Assembly: GCA_946631345.1 (NCBI GenBank)
Contig: CAMPAA010000120.1
Span: forward strand, 1-9,337
Direction of reading: 5' to 3'
From: an uncultured Verrucomicrobiota bacterium
Lineage (GTDB): Bacteria; Verrucomicrobiota; Kiritimatiellia; RFP12; UBA1067
Length of the DNA stretch: 9,337 bases
Part shown: piece after piece, positions 1 to 5,556 of the stretch
Numbering within the stretch: position 1 is the first letter of the stretch
Layout of the letters: each line of letters starts with the position of its first letter
Notes under the pieces: generated by a model
What the model was told of the DNA's origin: nothing
The model's database searches: none
The model's input: the letters and a program-made list of their open reading frames with translations, nothing else
Made by a program: the position numbers and the translations under genes

Positions 1-103
1 CGGCGGAATCTGCCACACGAAGAACGCCGCCGGACAGCCGCGCAACTGCTACTACAGGCGCATCGATTTCGACACTCTGAAACTCACCAACATCGACAAG
101 TAA
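1..103 (+). CDS. C-terminal end of an unrecognised protein (partial)
   Basis: An open frame enters from the left edge (first full codon at base 2) and stops at TAA 101-103, giving 33 residues. The tail contains CHTKNAAGQPRNCYYRR and ends LTNIDK. It has two cysteines and several Tyr/Arg residues, but no domain I recognise. There is no in-frame start in the window, so the gene begins upstream. Its stop lies only 18 nt before tatA and no hairpin lies between them, so tatA may be co-transcribed with it. The call rests on the open frame, the clean stop, and the start of another well-supported gene right after it. Function unknown. Confidence 0.6.
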   Translation, partial: GGICHTKNAAGQPRNCYYRRIDFDTLKLTNIDK

Positions 104-107
104 AAAT

Positions 108-113
108 AAGGAG
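108..113 (+). promoter_or_regulatory. Ribosome binding site of tatA
   Basis: AAGGAG lies 8 nt before the ATG at 122 in an A-rich spacer just after the upstream stop codon. It is a near-consensus Shine-Dalgarno site and fixes the start of the small tatA gene. Confidence 0.75.
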
Positions 114-121
114 ACACAATC

Positions 122-355
122 ATGAGCTGGGGCCCTTGGCAAATTCTTCTCGTACTGGCTATAATCCTGATTCTCTTCGGCGGCAAAAAGCTGCCGGAGC
201 TCGCCCACTCTCTCGGCAAGTCGCTGGGCGAGTTCAAGAAGGGCAAGGAAGAGGGTGACAAGGAGACGGCGAAGCCAGAGGTGTCGGAGGCCAAGGCCGC
301 CGAGCCGAAGCAGATCGCCGATCCCAAGCCAGTCACCCCCGAAGTCGTGGGGTAG
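122..355 (+). CDS. tatA: Sec-independent protein translocase subunit TatA/E
   Basis: This is a 77-residue TatA-family protein, the pore-forming component of the twin-arginine translocase, which exports folded proteins across the inner membrane. Visible features are a short N-terminal membrane helix (about residues 5-19) with polar Gln7, the conserved Phe19-Gly20 hinge, and an amphipathic helix with KKLPELAHSLGKSLGEFKKG ending at conserved Phe38. A charged, disordered Lys/Glu/Pro-rich tail follows. Length and layout match TatA/TatE. TatB usually starts with a different N terminus carrying an early acidic residue, which is absent here. The start has a good Shine-Dalgarno site 8 nt upstream. tatC is not in the window. 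tmk follows 20 nt after the stop, so the gene seems to ride at the front of the tmk-holB-ricT transcript. The family call is firm; TatA versus TatE cannot be separated by sequence alone. Confidence 0.93.
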   Translation: MSWGPWQILLVLAIILILFGGKKLPELAHSLGKSLGEFKKGKEEGDKETAKPEVSEAKAAEPKQIADPKPVTPEVVG

Positions 356-375
356 GTTTCGCCCGGCAGGTTGAT

Positions 376-1008
376 GTGACTGGGCGGTTTATCACGTTTG
401 AGGGCGGTGAAGGGTGCGGCAAGAGCACCCAGATACGTCTGCTTGCCGATCGGCTGCGCGCAGCCGGACGCGAGGTGGTGCTTACGCGCGAGCCGGGCGG
501 TACCGCGCTTGCGGAGCGCATCCGAACGCTTGTGCGCGAGGAGACCGATGATCCGCCAAACGCCCGCGCCGAGACGCTGCTGTTTCTGGCGAGCCGCGCG
601 CAAGTCGTAGAGGCGGTAATACGTCCAGCGCTTGCAGCAGGCCGGTGGGTGCTGTGCGACCGCTTCGCCGACTCCACATTCGCCTACCAGGGCTATGGCC
701 GCGGGCTCGACCTGGCGGAGCTGAAGCGGTTGAACGCGTTCGCCACGGGTTCGATAGTGCCTGACCGCACGCTGCTTCTTGATGTCGCCCCCGAGACGGC
801 GGCGGCGCGCATGCGCGCCCGCGAGCAGGCTACGCACGCATCGGCAGACCGCATGGAGAAGGCGGGCGGAGATTTCCATGCGCGCCTAAAGCGGGGATTC
901 CTTGAGCTCGCCGCCGCCGAGCCAGAGCGGTTCGCGGTGATTGCGGCGGATGGGGATATGGACACGGTGGCGGAGATGGTATGGAACTCGATTCGGCACA
1001 TGCTCTGA
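376..1008 (+). CDS. tmk: Thymidylate kinase (dTMP kinase)
   Basis: This 210-residue cytosolic enzyme phosphorylates dTMP to dTDP with ATP in dTTP synthesis, and its length is typical of the family. The P-loop is GGEGCGKST (residues 10-18). The nucleotide-binding TREPGGT motif is at 37-43 and DRFADSTFAYQGYGRG at 95-110. An Arg-rich LID follows (Arg145, Arg147, Arg149 and the DRME stretch at 158-161). The P-loop lacks a basic residue and the LID carries the arginines, as in E. coli-type (type II) bacterial enzymes. The start is GTG at 376, because the family begins a few residues before FITFEG. The ATG at 374 is out of frame and runs straight into TGA. The ribosome site is weak (GGCAGG at 365-370). 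The last 28 nt overlap holB in another frame, which suggests coupled translation. Confidence 0.97.
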   Translation: MTGRFITFEGGEGCGKSTQIRLLADRLRAAGREVVLTREPGGTALAERIRTLVREETDDPPNARAETLLFLASRAQVVEAVIRPALAAGRWVLCDRFADSTFAYQGYGRGLDLAELKRLNAFATGSIVPDRTLLLDVAPETAAARMRAREQATHASADRMEKAGGDFHARLKRGFLELAAAEPERFAVIAADGDMDTVAEMVWNSIRHML

Positions 1009-1877
1009 TCGCCAAGGCGATACAGGATGGACGCCCCGCCCACGGCTATCTCGTCGTCGGCGGCGTGCGCGGCCAGGCCCGCGAACTGGCATTGGCGGTG
1101 CTAAAGGATCTTTTTCCGGGAGTTGGCGAGGAAGGGCTCAAGACCCATCCCGACATCCACTGGCTGTATCCGGAGAGTAAATCCCGCCTGATAACCGTAG
1201 AATCAATGCACGCCAAGCTGATCGATCCCATGGAGCAGACGGCTTTCGCCGGCGGATGGAAGGCTGGCGTGGTTGTCGGGGCGGACAGGCTCCAGCCGGT
1301 ATCGGCCAATGCGTTTCTCAAGACGCTTGAGGAGCCGCCGCCGAAGACGGTATTTCTTCTTCTGACAGCCTCCCCTGAACAGCTTCTGCCGACGATCGTC
1401 TCGCGCTGCCAGCGGATTGACCTGCCGGATGCCCATGAGCACCAGCTTGCCGACCCGTGGCGCACAAACGTGCTGGGTGTGCTCGCCGATCCGAGACTGT
1501 CAGAACCGGCCGCCGCAGGCCTCGCCCGGAGAGCGCAGGCGGCGGAACGCCTTGCAGACGTGCTCGCCGCTCTCAAGGATCATTCCGAACGCGAGGTGTC
1601 GGCGGAGCTTGCGGCTTCGGCCCAGGAGGGCGCCGAGATGTCGGAGGCCGAGGAAAACGCTTTGGCCTCTTCGCGCTATCGTGAATACAGGCGCGACTTT
1701 CTTTTCACGCTTATGGACTTCTTCGCAAAGAGGATGCGTGAGAAACCTGGGCTGGCGACGTTCCGCAATGTTGAGGCGGTGGAGAATCTGGCCAGGTCGC
1801 TTGACCGCAACATGAACGAACTTGCGGTGCTGTCGTTCTTCATGGATCAGGTGCGCTTCGCAGATGGGGGGCGCTGA
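981..1877 (+). CDS. holB: DNA polymerase III delta-prime subunit (HolB-like)
   Basis: This 298-residue AAA+ protein of the clamp-loader family probably acts as delta-prime in the complex that loads the beta clamp at the replication fork. Supporting stretches are HGYLVVGG (21-28), the THPDIHWLYPESKS segment (55-68), the NAFLKTLEEPPPKTVFLLLTA block (110-130) and the arginine-finger motif SRC (141-143). The P-loop is degenerate: GVRGQAR (28-34) has Ala and Arg in place of the catalytic Gly-Lys, as expected for a delta-prime that does not hydrolyse ATP. The four-cysteine zinc module of E. coli delta-prime and of DnaX is absent; the only cysteine is in SRC. The C-terminal collar region (from about 160) is poorly conserved. 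The start at 981 lies inside tmk with GGAG at 972-975. The stop overlaps the ricT ATG by one base. A DnaX (gamma/tau) identity is unlikely because Walker A and the zinc site are missing. Confidence 0.9.
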   Translation: MELDSAHALIAKAIQDGRPAHGYLVVGGVRGQARELALAVLKDLFPGVGEEGLKTHPDIHWLYPESKSRLITVESMHAKLIDPMEQTAFAGGWKAGVVVGADRLQPVSANAFLKTLEEPPPKTVFLLLTASPEQLLPTIVSRCQRIDLPDAHEHQLADPWRTNVLGVLADPRLSEPAAAGLARRAQAAERLADVLAALKDHSEREVSAELAASAQEGAEMSEAEENALASSRYREYRRDFLFTLMDFFAKRMREKPGLATFRNVEAVENLARSLDRNMNELAVLSFFMDQVRFADGGR

Positions 1878-2527
1878 TGGCCGAACCGCTTCTTGTCGCC
1901 ACCGTGCAGATGCCGGAGCGTGGCGTGTTCACCGTGCGCGTTGACGATGCGCTCTCAGTCACAGGCGTGCCTTCCGGCGCGAAAGGCCGTTTCATCGTAG
2001 CTCTCGACTACGGCGAGGATGTTGGCGACGTGGTTGGCGTGGAGACGTATGATCCGTCGGTGCATGGACCGAGGATTCCCGGTTTCCGGCTTGTGAGGCC
2101 GTTCGAGGCGGCTGATGAAAGAACACTGGCGGAAAACTCAAGACGCGCCGAAGAGATGCGGAAGGCTTTTCTGGAGGTTGCGCGCGAGACGCTGCCAGAA
2201 CTGCGCGTGCCGTGCGCGCGGCTGTCATTCGGGAGGAGGAGGCTGTTTCTCCGCTACGTATGCGACCGCCCGCATCCGAACTTCTCCGCCGCGCAGGAGG
2301 CCTTGCGCATTCAGTTCAAGGTGGACGCCAACCTCTGGGCTATGGGTCCACGTGACGAGGTGGCAGAGCTTGGCGGGATAGGGCCATGCGGCCGTGTGTG
2401 CTGCTGTTGCAGCTGGCAGCACCGCTATCCGTCGCATCTGTCGCCCGATCGGCGCAGCTCGCAGCCGTCGCTCATGAACGGCACATGCGGCCGCTTCAAG
2501 TGCTGTCTCGCCTTTGAGCGCGAGTGA
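1877..2527 (+). CDS. ricT: PSP1 domain protein, RicT (YaaT) family
   Basis: This 216-residue PSP1-domain protein is of the RicT/YaaT type. In Bacillus, RicT works with RicA and RicF as an Fe-S complex that promotes RNase Y-dependent mRNA maturation and affects sporulation, competence and biofilm. The C terminus shows the family signature: AELGGIGPCGRVCCCCSW (163-180), then NGTCGRFKCCLAFE (201-214). The canonical cysteines are Cys171, 176, 177 and Cys204, 209, 210, with extra Cys175 and Cys178. The N-terminal half has the expected beta-rich start and an Arg/Glu-rich helix (about 80-105). The protein stops only six residues after the last CysCys, whereas B. subtilis YaaT (about 275 residues) continues. 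ATG overlaps the holB stop (TGATG), so translation is probably coupled. The position after tmk-holB matches the Firmicutes order. No ricA or ricF is in the window, so the Bacillus role cannot be assumed here. Confidence 0.88.
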   Translation: MAEPLLVATVQMPERGVFTVRVDDALSVTGVPSGAKGRFIVALDYGEDVGDVVGVETYDPSVHGPRIPGFRLVRPFEAADERTLAENSRRAEEMRKAFLEVARETLPELRVPCARLSFGRRRLFLRYVCDRPHPNFSAAQEALRIQFKVDANLWAMGPRDEVAELGGIGPCGRVCCCCSWQHRYPSHLSPDRRSSQPSLMNGTCGRFKCCLAFERE

Positions 2528-2550
2528 GGGATCCATGCCAAAAACAAAAA

Positions 2551-2570
2551 GGCGCGGCTTTTGCCGCGTC
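2551..2570. terminator. Bidirectional intrinsic terminator between ricT and tRNA-Tyr
   Basis: GGCGCGGC, a TTTT loop and GCCGCGTC form an 8-bp hairpin with one G-T pair. Downstream on the + strand lies TTTCCGTTTT (2571-2580), a broken T-tract. Upstream lies AAAAACAAAAA (2540-2550), which on the - strand reads as a strong T-tract directly after the hairpin. It therefore fits best as the terminator of the - strand tRNA transcript. It also serves as the only visible end for the + strand tatA-tmk-holB-ricT transcript, 23 nt after the ricT stop. Confidence 0.8.
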
Positions 2571-2579
2571 TTTCCGTTT

Positions 2580-2665
2580 TGGTGGTGGGGCAAGGATTCG
2601 AACCTTGGAAGGCGAAAGCCAGCAGATTTACAGTCTGCCCTCGTTGACCGCTTGAGTATCCCACC
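2580..2665 (-). tRNA. tRNA-Tyr (anticodon GTA)
   Basis: Read on the - strand, this 86-nt class II tRNA starts GGTGGGA and ends CCCCACC-A-CCA, with CCA encoded. The D stem is CTC/GAG. The anticodon stem GCAGA/TCTGC encloses loop CTGTAAA, with anticodon GTA at 2631-2629. The long variable arm has GGC/GCC closing a TTTC loop. The T arm is CAAGG-TTCGAAT-CCTTG. A long variable arm with GTA is diagnostic of bacterial tRNA-Tyr. The innermost acceptor pair (positions 7 and 66) is A opposite C, a mismatch. The gene lies 46 nt downstream of tRNA-Leu and immediately before the hairpin at 2570-2551, so both tRNAs are probably made from one precursor. Confidence 0.97.
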
Positions 2666-2711
2666 GGTCTGACTGCGCTTCTCCTCCTGCTCCGTTCTCC
2701 CTAGTAAAGAA

Positions 2712-2796
2712 TGGTGCTCGGGGCGGGACTCGAACCCGCAAGGATCTCTCCACATGCACCTCAAGCATGCGTGTCTGCCAATTTCACCACCCGAGC
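2712..2796 (-). tRNA. tRNA-Leu (anticodon GAG)
   Basis: Read on the - strand, this 85-nt class II tRNA starts GCTCGGG and ends CCCGAGC-A-CCA with encoded CCA. All seven acceptor pairs match. The anticodon stem CATGC/GCATG encloses loop TTGAGGT, with anticodon GAG at 2762-2760, which reads CUC and CUU leucine codons. The variable arm is GGA/TCC closing GAGA. The T arm is GCGGG-TTCGAGT-CCCGC. It is the promoter-proximal gene of the tRNA pair; a promoter lies about 20 nt upstream. The 46-nt spacer to tRNA-Tyr contains no hairpin I could find. Confidence 0.97.
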
Positions 2797-2816
2797 AGGG
2801 GGGAAAAACAGCGCGT

Positions 2817-2845
2817 AATATATCATAAACGGGTGTGGCATGCAA
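2817..2845 (-). promoter_or_regulatory. Promoter of the tRNA-Leu/tRNA-Tyr operon
   Basis: On the - strand, TTGCAT (2845-2840) and TATATT (2822-2817) are separated by exactly 17 bp, a good sigma-70-type pair. Transcription would start near 2809-2811, leaving a leader of about 13-15 nt before tRNA-Leu. The stretch right after the -10 box is ACGCGC, a GC-rich discriminator of the type seen at stable-RNA promoters under stringent control. The box match is seen directly; regulation is inferred. Confidence 0.65.
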
Positions 2846-2864
2846 GCCCAATTTTTGATAAAAT
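2836..2864 (+). promoter_or_regulatory. Promoter of the GldA-like ABC operon (extended -10)
   Basis: On the + strand, TGGCAT (2836-2841) and TAAAAT (2859-2864) are 17 bp apart, and the -10 is preceded by TGA, giving the extended form TGATAAAAT. The predicted start at about 2871-2873 falls on or next to the ATG at 2873, so the transcript may be almost leaderless. The -35 box overlaps the -35 box of the opposing tRNA promoter within a GCATGC palindrome (2839-2844). Confidence 0.5.
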
Positions 2865-2872
2865 CTTGGGCC

Positions 2873-3505
2873 ATGTTTGAGGTGAGAAATATCTGCTTCT
2901 CGAGAGGCGGCTCCGACGTGCTCTCCGGAGTGACTTTTTCGGCGTCTGTCGGAGAGGTTGTAGCGGTCACCGGTGCCAACGGCGCCGGCAAGACAACGCT
3001 TCTGAAAATACTCGCCGGCATATGGCTTCCATCGTCCGGCACTGCCGTCGCAGACGGCGTGGATCTCATCGCAGAGCCGATCCGCTACCGCCGTCGTCTT
3101 GGTTGGCTTGGCGAGACTGCGCCTGCCGACGGCGACATTTCGGTGAAGGCCTACCTCAAGTACCGCGCCAAGCTGAAGGGCGAGCAGTCCCGCAAGATAC
3201 GTCACCGCGTGCGCGAGGCAATGGAGGTGTGCGGGCTCGGCTCCATCGCTGACGTCGCCGTTGGCGCGCTGTCGCGAGGGCAGCGCAAGCGGGTTGCGCT
3301 TGCCGAGGCCGTCCTGCTGCGTCCGCGTCTGCTGCTTCTTGATGACGTGTTCGCCGGGCTTGACGCCGATGCGCGCGCGGCTGTGGTTTCGATAGTGACG
3401 TCGTTTCAGCCGTTCGCCGCCGTGATCGTCTCGGGCCATGAGACGGAATGGTTTGCGCGACTTAACGCGAAGACGGTCGAGATCAAGGACGGGAGGGTGG
3501 CATGA
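2873..3505 (+). CDS. ABC transporter ATP-binding protein, GldA-like
   Basis: This 210-residue nucleotide-binding subunit would power the membrane protein encoded directly downstream. Walker A is GANGAGKT (34-41), the ABC signature LSRGQRKR (133-140), Walker B LLLLDD (153-158), the D-loop region AGLD (161-164) and the switch His in SGHE (187-190). The Q-loop region reads LGWLGETAP (76-84), with Glu81 where GldA-like proteins carry YLPE. Asp158 replaces the usual catalytic Glu after Walker B. I chose the ATG at 2873 because the protein then starts MFEVRNICFS, as family members do. An in-frame ATG at 2840 would add 11 residues encoded by the promoter itself. The only ribosome-site-like bases are GGG two nt before the ATG. 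The gene ends in an ATGA overlap with the permease. At 210 residues it is shorter than typical GldA and similar to CcmA-size ATPases; the GldG-type neighbour decides the assignment. Confidence 0.88.
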   Translation: MFEVRNICFSRGGSDVLSGVTFSASVGEVVAVTGANGAGKTTLLKILAGIWLPSSGTAVADGVDLIAEPIRYRRRLGWLGETAPADGDISVKAYLKYRAKLKGEQSRKIRHRVREAMEVCGLGSIADVAVGALSRGQRKRVALAEAVLLRPRLLLLDDVFAGLDADARAAVVSIVTSFQPFAAVIVSGHETEWFARLNAKTVEIKDGRVA

Positions 3506-5556
3506 GGACGGTTGCCGTCATAGCGGTGCGTTCGTTCGGCAGGTTGACCGGGCAGGTCACGTCCGCTTTTGCCGTGACAATGTTCCTTTCCGTGTCTGGC
3601 GCGCTCTTCGCAAACGACCTGTTCGCTGCGGAAGGCACCGTTGCTTCTCCAGCTTCGCTCTGGGCGGTCAGCGTTGCGAACGTGTTGCCGCTGCTCACAT
3701 CGCTGCTGACGATGCGCCTGTGGAGCGAGGATGGAGTTCCTGAGCGCGCGGATCTCGATCTCGTGGCTCCGGTTCCGGAACGCGCCTTCGCGATTGGGCG
3801 GCTCGCCGCAGCATATGCGGCTGTGGCGTTCAGCCTGACGCTGGCGCTTGTTGTGCCTCTGACGGTGCTCGGATGCTGCGCACCTGCGTTAGCCGCAGGG
3901 CTGACCACGGCTCGGCTGCTGCCGGCGTGGATGGCGCTTCTCGTGTTTGCTCTTCCTCTCACGGCGTTCGGTTCGCTTGCGGGGGTCTGCTTCCGCAGGG
4001 CTGCGCCTGCGGCCGTGGCATCTGCGGCTGTCACGTATGCGCTGCCATACGCTGCGTACCGTGCGCTCCTTGCGTGGAGCCCTCTTGCGCGGATAAAGCT
4101 TGCGGAATCTCCGGTGACGGCGCAGATAGCCGATGCGGCAGACGGGTTCTTCTCTGTTGGCGCGGCTGTGGTGGCGGCGGCATTTGCGGTGTTCGGGCTG
4201 TATGCTGCGTCTAAGGTGTTTGCGATGCGTCGCATGGCGGGCGGCGGCTCGCTGGTGCTGAAGATGTCATCGGTGGCAGCGGTGCTTTCGGCCCTTCTCG
4301 CGGCAACGACGCTTTCGCTCCTTGCGCTCCGCCTTGACACCGTTGTGGAGTGGCCAGGCGCGTCGCGCACGGCTGCGTTCTCTGCGCGGACGCGCGAGAT
4401 ACTGGCCGGCTCGCCGAAGGTGGTGCACGTTGCGGCGTGCCTCCGCAGAGGATCGCCGATCTTCCTGCCGACGGCGCGGCTGCTGCGCTCGCTCGCTGCC
4501 GAGTCGAAGGCCGTCGCCGGCGCGGGGGTGAACTGCGAGTTCGTGGATCCGCGCTGGGACCCGAACGCGGCGTCGCGCCTCGTCCGCATGGGCGGAGGCG
4601 AGGGGCTGGTGGTGTTTTCGGTGGGTGCCCGTCACATTGCGGTGCAGGCGCAGGAGCTGGACGAAAGGGTGTGCGCATCGGCCATACAGCGGCTCTCCAT
4701 GCCTGCGCGCTCTGAGATGGTGCTGTTCACAACAGGCCATGGCGAGCCGTCGATAGAGGATTTCGGCCCGTCCGGCCTTGGCGACGCGGTGCGATCGCTC
4801 AGGCAGGATGGATACCGCGTTGGGACGTACAGCTCGGCCACTTCGCCAGTTCCGCAGGACTGCGCGGTGGTCGCGGTGGTAGGGGCCCGCACGGCCCTGT
4901 CGGAGGCGGAGCAGCGGGAGATCGGGCTGTTCCTCGCGCAGGGAGGGCGCGTGCTCGCGACGGTATCGTCGGAGAGCGACGGCGGCATTGCAGCGCTGCT
5001 TGAGCGGCATGGCATCGCAGGCGCGCAGACGCGCGGCGGCGGGCGCACGACAGACGGCTCAGACATCGTTGTGACGGCTTTCGGAGACCATGCGATATCG
5101 CGGCCGCTCGATGGCGCGGCGGTGGTCTTTGCGCCTGACGCAACGGGATTCAGGCTGCCGACAAATCCGCAAGACAAGGGAGACGACTTTGCGCTTACAG
5201 CCCTTTGTCTTGGCGGTGACGTGTCGTTCGCGGTCGCCGCCGAGAAGGGGACGGCGCTCAAGGACGACCTTGCGATCCGTCCTGCGCGCATGGTCGTGAT
5301 AGGCGATCAGTCGTTCTTCCTGAACGCATCTCTCGCCTCGCGCGCGAACGCGAACCGCGATTTCTTCCTCAACTCGGTGGCATGGCTTGCCGGGCTCGAC
5401 GTGTCAGGCTCGGTAGGCATCTCGGAGAACGTGCTGTCCGCAAGGATGGACCGCATGCACCGCATCCGCTTTCTCGCAATCTCGGTAGGCGTGGTGCCTG
5501 CGGCGTTCGCGCTTATCGGGCTGTCCGTCGTGTTCAGGAAAAGGAGGTGCAGATGA
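3502..5556 (+). CDS. Fused ABC-2 permease (GldF-like) and GldG-like auxiliary protein
   Basis: This 684-residue inner-membrane protein appears to combine two subunits that are separate in gliding Bacteroidetes. The N-terminal part (about 1-280) has several hydrophobic segments near 20-38, 53-71, 103-128, 139-162, 168-187, 218-238 and 254-276, as in an ABC-2 permease. The rest (about 295-650) is a soluble region, probably periplasmic, of the GldG / ABC_transp_aux type (COG3225 in my recollection). It has FTTGHGEPS (409-417), a Rossmann-like stretch with GGRVLATVSS (481-490), and GDQSFFLN...NRDFFLNSVAWLAG (601-631), which is the family's typical end. A last membrane helix lies at about 655-677, followed by RKRRCR. 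The gene is linked by ATGA overlaps to the ATPase before it and the DUF4340 gene after it. Its substrate is unknown. Gliding cannot be inferred, since related operons occur in non-gliding bacteria. Confidence 0.82.
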   Translation: MRTVAVIAVRSFGRLTGQVTSAFAVTMFLSVSGALFANDLFAAEGTVASPASLWAVSVANVLPLLTSLLTMRLWSEDGVPERADLDLVAPVPERAFAIGRLAAAYAAVAFSLTLALVVPLTVLGCCAPALAAGLTTARLLPAWMALLVFALPLTAFGSLAGVCFRRAAPAAVASAAVTYALPYAAYRALLAWSPLARIKLAESPVTAQIADAADGFFSVGAAVVAAAFAVFGLYAASKVFAMRRMAGGGSLVLKMSSVAAVLSALLAATTLSLLALRLDTVVEWPGASRTAAFSARTREILAGSPKVVHVAACLRRGSPIFLPTARLLRSLAAESKAVAGAGVNCEFVDPRWDPNAASRLVRMGGGEGLVVFSVGARHIAVQAQELDERVCASAIQRLSMPARSEMVLFTTGHGEPSIEDFGPSGLGDAVRSLRQDGYRVGTYSSATSPVPQDCAVVAVVGARTALSEAEQREIGLFLAQGGRVLATVSSESDGGIAALLERHGIAGAQTRGGGRTTDGSDIVVTAFGDHAISRPLDGAAVVFAPDATGFRLPTNPQDKGDDFALTALCLGGDVSFAVAAEKGTALKDDLAIRPARMVVIGDQSFFLNASLASRANANRDFFLNSVAWLAGLDVSGSVGISENVLSARMDRMHRIRFLAISVGVVPAAFALIGLSVVFRKRRCR
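5541..5547 (+). promoter_or_regulatory. Ribosome binding site deciding the DUF4340 gene start
   Basis: AAGGAGG, a full-consensus Shine-Dalgarno, lies 5 nt before the ATG at 5553 and inside the end of the fused permease gene. It selects 5553 over an upstream in-frame ATG at 5382 that would place 57 extra codons over the preceding gene. Confidence 0.85.

Noticed and set aside
66..121. Possible promoter just before tatA
   Set aside because: The AT-rich TAAAAAT at 101-107 has no acceptable -35 partner at 16-18 bp; the sequence is also the end of the upstream coding region.
2840..2872. Earlier ATG (2840) for the ABC ATPase
   Set aside because: The extra 11 residues do not fit the family start and overlap the -35 to -10 region of the promoter; 2873 gives the usual N terminus.
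2225..3439. 404-codon open frame on the - strand
   Set aside because: It runs through both tRNA genes, the terminator and the promoters, and is antisense to ricT and the ABC ATPase.
3483..4589. 368-codon open frame on the - strand
   Set aside because: Its Ala/Ser/Arg/Thr-rich low-complexity translation lies opposite the fused permease; no start site or domain.
5382..5552. Earlier ATG (5382) for the DUF4340 protein
   Set aside because: It would overlap the permease gene by 175 nt and put Arg-rich sequence before the membrane helix; AAGGAGG at 5541 marks 5553.
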